This document shows positions 46,422 to 58,300 of a stretch of DNA of 64,000 bases, piece after piece. Made by a program: the position numbers and the translations under genes. The notes below the pieces were generated by a model. The model ran no database searches and was not told where the DNA came from. It saw only the letters and a list, made by a program, of their open reading frames with translations. Position 1 is the stretch's first letter. The number at the start of each line of letters is the position of its first letter. Source of the DNA: Ascaphus truei. Taxonomy: Eukaryota; Chordata; Amphibia; Anura; Ascaphidae. Where the stretch lies: the NCBI GenBank assembly GCA_036426205.1, contig CM071570.1, positions 145,803,095 through 145,867,094 of the forward strand. Reading direction: 5' to 3'.

Positions 46422-46928
46422 CTAAGTTGTCCTTGCGACTATGTGTCTTGGTGAAAACCACCTGTAGTGCAGTAGGAAGAGAGTCTCCCAGGATAGGATC
46501 TGCTTTAACACATGCCAGTGCTTCCGGACGACTTGCTGTATTTTATCAGCTTCTCTGTTGAATCGAGTGATGAATGAAATAAAGTTTTCCTCAGTTTCTT
46601 TCTTTTTGATATTTGTTTTCAGTAGATTTTCCCAATCTAATTTTCCTGCTTTATTTTTAGCGGCTTCAATTACAGATGTATCATATTTTTTCTCAATAAA
46701 TCTGTCTTCAAGAATTTTTGCTTGCATATTGTATTCTTTTAGGCCAGAACAGTTTCTTCTTATCCGTCTGAGTTGTCCATAAGGAATATTTTTTAACCAT
46801 TTTTTATGGTGACAACTAGAATTTGACAGGAAGTTGTTGCAGTCGACAGTCTTAAAGTATGTTTTTGTCTGAATAGTATTATTTTTTATGTATATACTTA
46901 GACCTAAAATAATACAATATCCAAGCAA
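46422..46928 (-). CDS. Penelope-like RT C-terminal region (fragment)
   Basis: The 168-residue frame contains KKWLKNIPYGQLRRIRRNCS (residues about 42-61), the block after the RT palm in Penelope-like elements, followed by QAKILEDRFIEKKYDTSVI and an extended basic region. The first Met is internal; no start or catalytic domain is present. The frame ends before the zinc-finger-like CSPCKAC motif, which is read in another frame just downstream. Confidence 0.85.
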   Translation of the reverse strand: MLGYCIILGLSIYIKNNTIQTKTYFKTVDCNNFLSNSSCHHKKWLKNIPYGQLRRIRRNCSGLKEYNMQAKILEDRFIEKKYDTSVIEAAKNKAGKLDWENLLKTNIKKKETEENFISFITRFNREADKIQQVVRKHWHVLKQILSWETLFLLHYRWFSPRHIVARTT

Positions 46929-46936
46929 AAATTCTT

Positions 46937-46985
46937 GAAACGAAAATGCGTAAGGTGAACTCTACAGACCAGAGAAGGACTGCTG
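46937..46985 (+). repeat. Inverted partial copy of the Penelope-like terminal repeat
   Basis: About 50 bp ('aaaatgcgtaaggtgaac' to 'gaaggactgctgagctg') are an inverted copy of 45020-45070. It starts within the hammerhead-like motif, so only its 3' half is present here. Confidence 0.75.
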
Positions 46986-48114
46986 AGCTGCTGTATTATA
47001 TTACCCATAATCACGATTATGATCAAACCTACTGCCTCCGTGAAGTCAAAGCAGTGACGTCAACCCAACGTACCTTTTGCGTATCCAAATACGCATGTGA
47101 ATTATATGCTGTGGGTCCCTCTGTGTTCATATACTGTACTGGTCAATAACTGTGATGTGTTCATTAATTTCAGAATATCTGTTTATAGTACAGCACTATC
47201 CAGCTTAAACACAAGTAGGCAACATAACAGTAGCATTGGATATATGTGTGTTGCAATAGCTGCTGTGGGTTGATTTTATGTACAGTTACTATTATAGTCA
47301 ATACTAATACTAACAGGTGGCTATATATCACTATGATGAGATACAATTGTATTTCAGTATTTGTATTGCATTTTCTAGCTACATTGTGTAGAGTGTTATA
47401 TATGCCTGCGTATTATTTATTACACGCCATCATATGTATTGTTACAACTATACTTACTACAATCACTGATGGGTGTATCCAATAGGGTATTAGTTAGATC
47501 TTTATGCATTAGCCATTACAGCTTCCAGCCGATCAGGGGTTAATCACGTTCTAACTAATATTGAGGCTGGGTAATAATCTTATACACAGATAAGTGATTA
47601 TCCACCTACTTTTTAATGGGATTCATTTTATTACACTGTAAATAATTATCACGATTTTGTCGCTATTCATTAATAAAACTTTATTATTTTTGGCCATTTA
47701 GGCTTTTATTAGTAAATCGCTGTTTTACCAAGTGTGGAGCGTTTGCTACAGGTCACCTACATGATTTGTAATACGTACTAAGAAACTGGACTATTGTGTC
47801 GTATGTGTATTATTATGATTGGACAGAGTGCAGTGAACAGGGACCTTGGGGAGACTTCTTTGTAACCCAGCTGAGGCCATTTAAGGCATTAACTTGTTTG
47901 TGATGTGCACGCGCCATGTATCTGGACGTGCCATGCGATGAGCGAGATGCGCGCGTAGGTGGGACTCCCCGCGCGCTCCCGGAAGGCAGAGGTGATGTGC
48001 CTAGGGGGCGCGAGTTTGGCAGTACGGCCGTGTCGCCCGCTGCAGCAGGATGCGACCGCAGGTAAGCTGCGTGATGCGCCGAGGGGGCGTGCCCCCAGTG
48101 CGACCCTGACAAAG
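46986..48114. other. AT-rich sequence followed by a CpG-rich block
   Basis: 46986-47810 is AT-rich with nothing recognised. 47815-48110 is CpG-rich ('gatgcgcgcgtaggtggg') and may be a MITE or LINE 5' region. No gene signal. Confidence 0.4.
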
Positions 48115-48730
48115 AGTACAATTTTGGGCACCACTCCATAAAAAAGACATATGGAACTAGAATAAGTCCATAGAGGAGCAACCAAATTGATAAAGGGGAT
48201 GGCTAATCTGATTTATGAGGAGAGGCTAGCTAAATTCTATTTGTTTACATTAGAAAAGTTGCTTCTAAGAGGGGATATGATCACTATCTACAAATATATT
48301 CAGGGACAATACAAGAAGCTTTCAAAATAAATATTCATCCCAAGGGCAGTACAACCAAAACAAGGTCATCCATTAAGGTTGGAGGAAAGGAGATTTCACC
48401 TGCAACAAAGGAAAGGGTTCTTTACAGTAAGGGCAGTTAAATGTGGAATTCATTACCCATGGAGACCGTGATGGGAGAAACAATAGATATCTTCAAAAAA
48501 AAACGTTGGACGTCTTTTTAGAAAGGAAAGGTATACAGGGATATACCAAAAAATTCAACATGGGAAGAATGTTGATCCAGGGAGTAATTGGATTGCCAAT
48601 ATTTGGAGTGAGGTAGGAATTTATTTTTCACCTTATGAGATATCATTAGATATTTCACTGGGGTTTTTGTTTGCCTTCCTCTGGATCAATATACTGTAAA
48701 TACAAATATAGAATAAAAGTCTGTCATCTA
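48115..48730 (+). pseudogene. CR1-like LINE C-terminal remnant
   Basis: Broken frames give YEERLAKFYLFTLEKLLLRG, DMITIYKYIQG, LEERRFHLQQRKGFFTVRA and NVDPGSNWIANIWSEVG. The EERL...LE+..LRGD+I..Y.+..G pattern followed by R.F..R..FFTVR is the usual end of CR1-type ORF2. No catalytic domain is present. Confidence 0.6.
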
Positions 48731-48769
48731 AATTTAGCATAGGTTGAACTTGGACGTTTTTCCCTCCGC

Positions 48770-49540
48770 AATATTATAAATATACGCCCTTTCCTCTGTT
48801 GCTCGACTGCAAAAACTCTGACACAGGCCCTCATTATCTCCCGTCTCTACTAATCTCCTGCTGTCCGGTCTTCCTGCCTCTCACCTGTCTCCCCTGCAAT
48901 CTATCATATTTGCTGCTGCCAGAATCACTCTACTCTTTCCTAAATCTGCCTCCCCTGCTGAAATCCCTCTCCTGGGTTCCTATCAAATCCCATATCACAC
49001 ACTCAATTCTCCTCTTCACTTTTAAAGCTTTTACACTCTTTTGCTCCTCCTTACATCTCAGCCCTAATTTCTCGCTATACACCATCCCAACTTTTGCGTT
49101 CTGCTGAAAGATGTCTTCTCTCTACCCCCTTCTCCCGCCTTAAACCGTTATCACCGACTACCCCACACCTCTGGAATGTCCTTCCCCTCAATATCCAACT
49201 AGAACCCTCTCTATCCACCATTAAGACCCATCTTAAAACACACCTCCTCAACGAGTAGCTCCATGGCAGATACTATACACCTCATATATCGACCTTGGCC
49301 CAGTGCAGATGCACTTACGAGAACACCTTCCTACTGCCTCTGTACGTTCTATTTAGATTGTAAACTCTTCGAGGCAGGGGCTCCTTTTCCTAAATGTCAC
49401 TTTTGTGTCTGAAAGCATTTCTTCCCATTATGTGTTATTTGTATTTGTTATTGATATGATTATCATGTGTACTACTGCTGTGAAGCGTTATGTACATTAA
49501 TGACGCTATAAAAATAAAGATATACATACTTGTCTTTTTT
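48770..49540 (+). pseudogene. L2-type LINE 3' end
   Basis: Plus-strand frames: FAPPYISALISRYTPSQLLRSAERCLLSTP and LWNVLPLNIQLEPSLSTIKTHLKTHLLNE fit the L2-type C-terminal region. The 3' tail includes 'taaactcttcgaggcagggg' and ends 'acgctataaaaataaagat'. Same tail as 11585-11640 and, inverted, 2024-2268. Confidence 0.75.
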
Positions 49541-50515
49541 CAGTCTCATCTACTATGTAACCCGGTCTAATATAGTAAGATAATTGGATAACATTTTGAC
49601 AAATAATACAGGACGCAGTAATTAGACAACGAATTACATTTTGCCAAATAATACAGGACGCAGTAATACTTAAGGAAATATATGGAATATAAGGAATACA
49701 GTATGTATGTAGGATCTATGTAGTTAAAATGAAGAAGCAGTTTATAATGACAACAAAATAAATAATGACTTTTTGGACAATTCTATTATATTTTGTTAAT
49801 AATCAAACATCATTCAAAGAATTAACTGTTGTGGTTACTCATGGGTTATTTTTGATGTAAAGTTCATGTGGTATTGTGGGAATGATGTTTTCTCTATGAA
49901 TATTTTGCTTCTGTGAGTGACCATGGTGTTTGGAGGGTTCATTACTCCATTTCAATCACTAGGTCATCACCCTCAGGTGTAGAACAGTCATTTTTACTTA
50001 TCTTTTATATTGCTAGTCTAATGCATTGCACTGCAGTAAGATTGTTTATTATGTATGATATGCAATAATACCATACATCATGTGTGCTGCTCCGAAGCTG
50101 GCTAAATATGTGTTTGTGTGATTGTGGTATGACTGCTGCAAACACTTTAGTTTTAGGGGCTGTGATGGGTATACTGAATACAGTATGCATCATAAGAAAC
50201 TCTGTACAGCCTAAATGTCCACTTGGCATTTGCCAATGTGTCTTGGCAATAGATCTGGCAAAACTTTTCACCAAGGTTTGAAAACAGTGTTTCATCGCAA
50301 GTTCGACTTTTCACAAATTGATCATAGTACGAACAAAGCCCACTCTTAATTTCGAATGTATAAACTTTAATCAATCGAACAAAAAAAAAATGAAAATTTG
50401 CTTCAAACTTTGCTTAAAACTCAGCGCATGCACCAATACAAAGCAAAGAGTTTAAAAGTTCAACAAAGCAAAAAACAAATATGTTTTTTCAGCGGGACAA
50501 AAAGCAAAAAAGAAA
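49541..50515. other. AT-rich non-coding sequence
   Basis: Contains a short tandem repeat of 'aatacaggacgcagtaat' (49605 and 49650). Otherwise nothing recognised. Confidence 0.45.
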
Positions 50516-50820
50516 CTAAGGCCTAGATTATACCAAGTGCTGCAAGGCGGCAGCGCTATTCTGTGCCGCTGAGTAACATCTTGATTATACCGGGGAGGGA
50601 GAGCAGAAGAGGCTTGGAGGCGTGGCCGTGACACGGCAGTCACCAGAAAAAAAACAAATATCTAAGTCTCTTCCCTTGCCGTCTGCTTTGCAGTACGGCG
50701 TGTCGCGACAGTCACTTGCGGTATGAGCAATTTCATTGGACTTAAGTTACTTGTTTTGGCACTGCGCACCGCCGTGCAACACAACGCTGCATGCGTTTTT
50801 GGATATAATCATGGCCTTAG
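50516..50820. mobile_element. MITE with CTAAGGCC ends, 305 bp
   Basis: Left end 'ctaaggcctagattataccaa' (shortened here by eye to its first 13 bases as TIR) and reversed right end 'ctaaggccatgattata' form an inverted repeat. GC-rich interior, no transposase. Target duplication is ambiguous because the ends themselves contain TAA/TTA. Related in style to the elements at 11058 and 38269. Confidence 0.65.
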
Positions 50821-52121
50821 ACAGAATTCCTAAGGGTTAGAGGGGTAGCGAAAAATTGGAAAATGTGTTTAAATGTTCACAGACCAAACTTAGACATGTT
50901 CACCCACGGTTACAAGACAAACCCAAATATTTTAGTAAACATTAGGGTGGTGTATGTATACTTTTATTTATCTAATGCCAATGTATGCAGCACGTTACAA
51001 TATTACAACATTACAATACAAGATACATTATAAAAAATGGGCATAAGTGCCGTGGTAAATTACAACATAAGACAAAGGGACCCAAATAGATAACAATCTA
51101 AGTATGATGCATTATGTTCTGAAGCGGTGTGACTGGTCAAAAACTTCCTTTTAAGAAAAGGACAGCTTGCTTCAGAAGACATTGAATCATGTCTTATCTG
51201 GTATGAACCTCAATTGAATCATTTGTATCATCTATTAACCCCTCCTCCCTTTCACGACTTGTTTGTTTATCTGGTATGTTAGGGGTTAGTCAGCTTTAAC
51301 TTTAATTTATTGACAGCCTATTTGATCAGTGTGTAATGTGCAATTAGGTTGGTTTATGGGGGATGGAGTCATGTGTTTTGTTAGCAATATAAGTTTCAAC
51401 CTTTTCTGGGCAAAGCATAACAGGGGCAGGCATATCCCCAAAAATATTCACTTTAAAAATGTGAACACCAAGTATTTCTGGAGTTAAACAGGAGGTGAAC
51501 TTCAGTCTACCTGGATCTCTCAGCAACTTTGTCTACAGGAGAATATTATTGGACACCTTTCTCCAGTCGCTTAATACAACCTGGCACTGCCTAAAAGGGA
51601 GTCCTTTTTGATCTACCAATTGAGTACTCTGTCCCCCTCCGGCCTCAAGGTGGATTTTGACCTCAGTGCTTTTATCTAGTATTTATTGAGGAAAGTTGTG
51701 GTTCTGTAATTATCTTCTAATGCATTTAACTAATAACTTTTTTCTGTTCTGTTCTCTTCCATAGATTTGTTACACCAGTGATTTAATCTCTAGTTTTATT
51801 CAGCTTTTATTTAGCTTCTAGTATAGTATTTTACTTGTTTTATTGTGTTTATATAGATTTTTGGGGATTATTTGCATGTGTTGCATCAAATTTTTAACTT
51901 ATGTTACTCTCACAATGCTAATATTATCATATAGCATTTTTCTACCATTCTAAAATGGCTACTGTGTTGCCTATTGGATGTTTACATTGTATTCAACTCC
52001 ATAGGATTAGTAACACCATAAGACCAGGTTGCTCATTTGGGTATCTTTCATTTCATTGGTTTATCATCCCCCAATGAAATGCTTAGACAGGGTACTTATA
52101 GTGAATACTATCACTGCAAGA
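50821..52121. other. AT-rich non-coding sequence
   Basis: Nothing recognised; the right part from about 52000 belongs to the repeat that carries the hammerhead motif. Confidence 0.45.
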
Positions 52122-52163
52122 CACTCCTGATGAAACCTTTGACAAGGTGAAACGCGTTGAGTG
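52122..52163 (+). ncRNA. Small hammerhead ribozyme motif, canonical core
   Basis: CACTC (stem I), CTGATGA, one A, stem II ACCTT-TGAC-AAGGT, GAAA, CGCG, TT, GAGTG (stem I, five perfect pairs). Every conserved core base is present: C3, G5, A6, G8, A9, G12, A13, A14 and an NUH cleavage triplet (GUU). Stem III is just ACGCGT, a palindrome, so cleavage would probably need two molecules side by side, as reported for small hammerheads linked to Penelope-like elements. One unpaired A before stem II is shared by all copies in this window. Confidence 0.7.
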
Positions 52164-53005
52164 ACCAATGATGATGTAGTAGGAGGACATATACAGCGTT
52201 ACCTGACTGCTTACCAATCCGTCTCCAGTTCCATCAGGGGATTCCACCCAGAGACCTGAGGACGGACGATGCATGTCATACAGAGCACGGAAGCAGAGAG
52301 CTGTCGGCGTCGATTCTATGATCTATCTGCTTGATTTTATCATGCACCATGTGAGTGTATTTTAGCATTCATCCTTCTCAGATAAAGTTTTTATCAGTCT
52401 GCGCTATGTTCCGTTTTCTTGTTCTACTCCACTAAGGTTTGTGTATATGCTGTCTCTGTATGTGCTGACAAGCTTGATGCTACAGGGCAAAGAAACCTTT
52501 ATGCACACGTTTATACTAAGAAATGTGTACCAGCGCTCCCCGAATAACCTAGACACCTGAAATATTCTGGATTGAGGAAGCAATCCACACCAAGGGTTGA
52601 AGCTGCAATATACTCATTTGTATGTATTTGATTTTCCATTCATATTCACTTTATTTAATTTGATAATACACACATGCACGATTTATGCACTCATCACTTG
52701 ATATTTTCTTATTGAAGATTAATATCACAGACTAGATTTAAGCGCCACTGTATAACACTTTTTTTGCACTGCCTAAGGCAGAGACCCCATAGAGAAGAGC
52801 CCCCCCCCCCCCCCCACCCCAAGATCTGCACCCCTCTGCACAGGACCAGCCGACGAGCATGCAAAAGATTAAAGGGTCAGCAAAGATACACAGACTGCTG
52901 CAAAAATTCATCCTGTGAGCTAGCAGGTTTATTTCTCTGCAGTAAAAACAGCTGAATTCCTGCCCAGCTGAATCTCATTCCATCTGCAACCTCTCTCTTA
53001 ACGTA
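52164..53005. other. Repeat-derived sequence left of the chimeric LTR element
   Basis: Contains a poly-C run at 52800-52815 and no gene. The last part is the insertion site of the LTR element. Confidence 0.4.
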
Positions 53006-53012
53006 CCCTTGC

Positions 53013-53058
53013 TGTCAGGGTTCTGCTCGCCACAAACCAGGGTCGGACCGCGGGGCTG
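53013..53058 (-). repeat. 46-bp LTR-terminus copy 1
   Basis: Begins 'tgtcagggttctgctcgcc' and ends 'accgcggggctg' on the plus strand. Identical copies lie at 54226-54271 and 58461-58506. This copy is the left boundary of the chimeric unit. Confidence 0.95.
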
Positions 53059-53800
53059 ATTTCAATGGGGAAAGAGTGAAAAGCAGAGATTCATTTTTAA
53101 AGGGACGAATCCTGTATTTTAAAAATGTTTTGAAGTGCATTTCTGTATCTCCGGTTCTGGAGGTCGCAGAGAGTTGAAATTTGGCCAATATGTAGAGTCA
53201 CTGTAGGCATTAAAAACTGGCAGATTTCGACCCACTGAGCCCACCAGAACGGAACTTATTAATATGTGAAGATATTAAATGGGATATGGTATTTTGGATC
53301 TGCTCTGAAAATGCAGACTCCATCTGCTATGCTAATAGGGCAGGAAGGGCATCCGGATGATTTAGCATAAGCCCTGTGATCAAAAGTTAACTGCCCTGAT
53401 TGTTTACCCTAGGGCCAGGAACAAAGGAATTGAGTGTTTTGCAAGTGGCCCAGTTCACACCTGCAGGGGAAGAAAAATCTACTCAAATAGATTTTGCTAG
53501 CCAGCTCGGCGCCTAGGTTTTAAGAGATGGGGTTGAGATGGTATAAGAATGGGGCTCAGCCTATACTCTATGTTGTTGTGCTTCGTGACTTCTGTGATGT
53601 TCAAGATTGCTGTATGAACTGCCAGTCCAGAATTATGACTGTTTCATCATTCCATCTTAAGTAAGTGTCTATATTTTGTTTGTTATTTGTATAATCTCGT
53701 GTGTTCACCTTTTTCAAGGAATAAATTATATTTTATCATATCTAAGCCTCGTTCAGTTCAACCCAGGTATTTTTTTGGTGTATTATTATAGCCTGTCACA
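53059..53800 (-). mobile_element. BEL/Pao 3' LTR, truncated
   Basis: On the minus strand it begins TGTGACAGGC directly after the pol fragment. It is homologous to the first 750 bp of the solo LTR at 42534. The other end is cut off at 53059 where the 46-bp terminus copy begins, at the point matching about 43290 of the solo LTR. Confidence 0.8.
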
Positions 53801-54225
53801 AAGTTACCGTCACACTTATCTCCGTATCATCTTCGGGATCCACGAGTTCAAAGTCGCCAACTGGGGTTGATGGCGTTTCCGCGGGCCGCATAAGAAATGT
53901 GGGTCCTGTGAGCCACAATGTATTCTGCAGTTGCGCTGCGGGTACTGATCTTTTGGCATGGTCTGCAGGATTTTGGTCTGTGGGCACATGGTGCCATTGT
54001 TCTGATCGGGTTGACTTCCTGATTCTTTCTACGCGGTTGGCCACGTATATGTAGAATCTTCTTTTCTTGTTACATATGTAACCTAGTACTACCTTGCTAT
54101 CTGTGTAGAATTTCAGAATTTGCAGTCCATCTCGTTTTCGATGAGTTCTGCCAGTTATACCGCTAACACTGCGCCACATAGCTTGAGTCTGGGTATGGTG
54201 TGGTCTCTGTTGTTTGGGAGGCGTC
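53801..54225 (-). pseudogene. BEL/Pao pol fragment (RNase H region)
   Basis: Minus-strand frames: TIPRLKLCGAVLAV, then after a frameshift LKFYTDSKVVLGYICNKKRR, FYIYVANRVERIRKS, HHVPTDQNPADHAKRS and FELVDPEDDTEIS. TDSK and the QNPAD block are the RNase H-linked motifs of BEL/Pao (Pao/A17 family) polyproteins. Protease, RT palm and integrase are absent; the frame stops in the LTR. A frameshift near 54165 and stops show that it is non-functional. Confidence 0.85.
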
Positions 54226-55290
54226 TGTCAGGGTTCTGCTCGCCACAAACCAGGGTCGGACCGCGGGGCTGAGGTGGGGTTGTAAAAGCACCGACCTGAG
54301 ACCGCGCAGGCTGATCCGGGTTGCGCAGTTCGTAGTCGTATGTCGCAGGATCAGGATTGGAGAAGACAGAGTCGTCGTTGTACAAGCCAGGGTCAGAACA
54401 GGAGACGTCAGGATAAACATTGTCCATGCAGGAGTTCGGCAACAAGGAGATAGGAGAGACCCGCTTCAGCTTAGGAGCGCGGGGTTGGCCTTTGCGCGAG
54501 CGACGACCATGGCCCATGGTGCTGGTCACAGGAGATGGTAGGCAGACCAGAATAGCACACCGTCTTGCTGTACGGGTGCACCAGTGCTACAACGCAAAAG
54601 TCCTGAGCGGGCAAGGGAATCCACTGTTTCAGCGCAGGAACCAGGACACGGCCTCTCTATATTAGGGAAAGAGTAGGCCCCAGGAACCAGGAAGCTGTAG
54701 ATACAGGGAAACCTCCGCTTCAGTGCAGGAATCCAGGAGACTGCAGAACGCAGGGACGAACCTCTACTTTAGTGCAGGAATCCAGGAGGCTGAAGGACGC
54801 AGGGACGAAACCTCTGCTTCAGCACAGGAGAACAGAAGCTGAAGGACGCAGGGGAAACCTCCGTATCAGCATAAGGGAACAAGCGGCTTGCAGGGAGCTG
54901 ACGGATGCAGGACGTAACCTGGAATCAGCATTGGAGAACAAGCGGCTTGAAGGAAGCTGAAGGACGCAGGGCGTGACCTGGTATCAGCAAAGGGGAACAA
55001 GCGAGAGCTTGTGGCAAAACAGTTGACATCCAGTAAGGACTATGCTCGGCAAGGAGCATTATGGGCAAGCAATACTTAAAGGCCAATCCCCGGCGGGGGT
55101 GTGAAAGATCTGCCCTAATGAGTGAATGCAAGTATAGTTTGCAATGAAAGGCTGCACAGCTGCAGAGTAGATACCAGAGGGAGTGTGTATTGCTTTGAGT
55201 GAATCCAGGCTGCAGCAAACCTCAGGAAAGCTGTTCCCGGACTGTCTGCAAGGTAAGGTAACCAGTAAACCGTGGAGCGGATTCCTTACA
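54226..55290 (-). mobile_element. Long LTR of the chimeric element, 1065 bp
   Basis: Bounded on the plus strand by 'tgtcagggttctg' and 'cggattccttaca'. The first 46 and last 47 bp equal the two halves of the 93-bp LTR at 58461-58553. The interior includes tandem units of about 55 bp (54690-54990). Ends in TG...CA in either orientation. Confidence 0.85.
54690..54990. repeat. Tandem units inside the long LTR
   Basis: About five diverged units of 50-60 bp sharing 'gctgaaggacgcagggacg' and 'acctc(c/t)gcttcag'. No coding role seen. Confidence 0.75.
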
Positions 55291-55304
55291 GTACCCCCCC
55301 CTTC
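55291..55304 (-). promoter_or_regulatory. Polypurine tract of the chimeric element
   Basis: Minus strand reads GAAGGGGGGGGTAC immediately before the 3' LTR (TGTAAGG...). A purine run at this place primes plus-strand DNA synthesis and fixes the element's orientation as minus. Confidence 0.7.
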
Positions 55305-58300
55305 ACGCGAGACCTCCGGGCGAACATGAGCACTCAGAGTTGAAGGCCCGGGAATTGTTGCTGAACCGTCTAGGATTGGGGCTAGATTCGTACTCCAGAG
55401 ACTCATGATTAGTCCTTAGTGTACCCCCACCCCCCGGTGAGAACTGTGGCCAGACAGGACCATCCATGGGCCTTGGGGACATTGAGTTGTTCCTAAAATT
55501 CTTTAGGTAGAAAGGGCCTCCGTAAACAAGCAGTTCTTTGGTGAGTACAGTTCTAGGATATAAGATTGATGGAGGAAACATCCTTGGTACATGGCTTGCC
55601 TTGCAAAATGTCTTGGAAATCCAGGGCTGTGAAGAACCAGAGAGTTCCAGAGCAAAAACGGTAGAAGAACCCCCACTGAAAGCCCAGTCCTTAATAAAGA
55701 AACCTGAATCTAGGATCAGCGGCCCTGATAGTTGATCGAATACACCAGGAGAAACTTTGTAACAGAAAAAGTCTTGGCTGACCACTGCATGTTGGAATTT
55801 GCGAGGAATTTTTCCTCTAGAAGGCTCCCAAGTAATGGTTAGTAAAGGTATAGGCTGGTTAGAAGCATCTCCCGGTATTGGTATGGAAGGTGACAAGGCA
55901 AGCAGTAAACCTGGCATAGGGACCGAAATCTTGGGATACGTACAGAGTATTTCCAACTGAGAGAAAATAACAGGGGCAACCGAAAATTCCGAGGGACAAA
56001 ACCATGTTTTAGCAGGAGCAGAGAAGCAAACAACAGTAGAGCTCTCTAATACTGGGAAATCTTCATTGGGAGAATATATTGTCAGTGAATCAGGGATAGT
56101 CCTTGGGATCTTCAAATCAGTAGCTTGAGAAAAAGGCAGAGCCAGGGTAGTGGTGGGAGGGAAGCTAACATCAGAATCTGAAGTCTGTACCTCAATGACA
56201 GGGCCCTGAGAATCAACAAGCAGCAAGTATGAACTATGAAAACTCTTAATGACATGCACCTTAGGAGTACAAAGAGTCTTCTCTAAAACTGCAATGGCCC
56301 TAACCACAGGGGTACCTAACCTGACAAAAACATGAATTGGTGTGTTTTCTAGTGCAAAATCTCTGATCACAGGACTCCTAACCGATAGTGAGGGTATCTG
56401 GGTTTGATTAGAGAAAAAATCAGATGTATTGATAAGTGACATAGAAACACTTACTGAGATTCTAAATTTGCTGGACATGTGAGAAAAAATACCCTTTAAG
56501 ACAGGAGCTTTAATTTCTTCCCAGAGTAACCCCGTGTTTGCTGGGGCATATTTAGACACAGTACTGAGGGACTGGGTTTCAGCAAAGGAAGGACAGCTAA
56601 ACAGCTCAGAGTTAAACCCCAGGACTTGTAATATATGCATGGTGACCTCAGACAGTACTAAGGGAGTGACCACAGATATGCTGATCCCTGGAGAATTAGC
56701 CTGGAGAGAGAAATCAGGGGGACCCCCAGACAGGATACTCCTTATAGGAAGAGCTTCAGAATCAGAAGGGGAATCATTACCTCTCAGAGTCTCAAAACTA
56801 GAAAGACACAATTCAGCGAAAAGAAAAAGAGTGTGCAAGCTTTTTACTAATCTATATGGAAAAGCGTCACTTTTGGGAGAAAACCGTGCGTCAGCAAACA
56901 TTCCTGGGAACATAATATGAACCCCAGGAGAGACATACAGACTACAGTATGCCTTTAACCCTAAGCTTAAAGAGGAGGAGAACTCAGACAGTACACGGGG
57001 GTTAATCATAACTGTACTGGTCTCTGAAGTAGGTATTTGGTAAGGGATGTCTGGGAAACCAGAACTTACTGCAGACTCCATAATGTGGGAACTATGCGCT
57101 GAAGCAGGGATCACCGCTATGTGGGCGACAGGCTGGTTCAGTGAAATACCCGGGAGAAGGAACTCTGTGACTAAGCTTAGGGAAAAACCTGACTCCTGAA
57201 TACATTTAACAGGAACCAGAACTTTAGCCGAAGTCTCCGGAGACGAAACTGCGGAAACTTGAGCTGAAGCAGGGGATTTATAGCAAAGAATATCTAGAGA
57301 CTCCGTACGGTTATGGGAATCCCTCAATGCAACCTCTGCTGTCTGACTTGTGGACTCATTCTCTGAGGCTACAACGAAGGCATTAACTTGGAGGCAGCAA
57401 GAATTTACAGGGGTTAATGCAGACATTGCCTGAGAGTAATACATAGGTAACCTTTTCGCTGTATTAGAAGAGAGCCGGAATCTCTCGTCTGAAGCTAGGG
57501 GCGTGACCGTGGCTGACAGAGAACAGGGATTTACCAAAGGAAACTCAGAGAGCTGCCCCACAGAGGTTAATACAGAAATAACCCTGGGAACAGAACTTAG
57601 GGATTCTTTCTCTGACGGGGAAAGCGCGCAGGACTGTCTAGCAGAGTTTAAAGCTGGAAAACCCTCAAGACCTAGAGAGAGGGATTCAAAGCTAGAAATA
57701 GGAGAACTAAAGGACTTATTCTCGGATACAAGAACCTTAGTGTTAGTTAGTGACACATATGTGTTCTCCAAGGGGACCTCACAGGACTGATCGGCAGGGG
57801 TTAATGTAGACATATCATTAGTGTAAGGGAACCCGGGTATACAATCAGAGCTTGGGACTGTGGCAGTTACTACGTTGGGAGATATTGGTAATAGTTCTGT
57901 TTGGTTATCTCCCGGAGAGAGAGATACATCCCCCGGTTTAGCAACAGGACTGGTAGCCGAGGGATACCGCCAAACGACGGCGTGAGCGGCTAAGAGACGA
58001 TCCTGTTTTAACAAGCAATCATCCAATGCACGGGAAAGTACATGCAGCGTCTCGTGAGCGAGAGCCACCATGACGGAAGGTTCCAGGAATACTATAGGAA
58101 TGTCCAAGGATTTTGTCAGGGCATTGAGTGTACTACAGGCGTTGACCAGTTCCACAGGACACAGTTCCTCCCCAGTTAAAGGGGAATCAGGGGAGCAAGC
58201 AATTTTAGCAATGGCCAAAACACTGGCCAGATACTGTTTTAAGTCTCTGAGGCAGTAAGCCTTATAAACCAGATTATTACGGCATTTCTTTTGCAAGGGA

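Larger units (their letters stand above)
44990..46928 (-). mobile_element. Penelope-like element (Neptune-type), 5'-truncated
   Basis: Minus-strand element with the reverse transcriptase thumb at the 5' side, a cysteine motif, a GIY-YIG endonuclease and a terminal region containing a hammerhead-like motif (45059-45096). The RT palm with YxDD is absent. Terminal sequence recurs inverted at 46937-46985. Penelope-like elements typically have such terminal repeats, 5' truncation and associated hammerhead motifs, so the parts are mutually consistent. Confidence 0.85.

Noticed and set aside
46558..46782. Plus-strand 74-codon frame opposite the Penelope-like RT
   Set aside because: A shadow of the minus-strand coding sequence.
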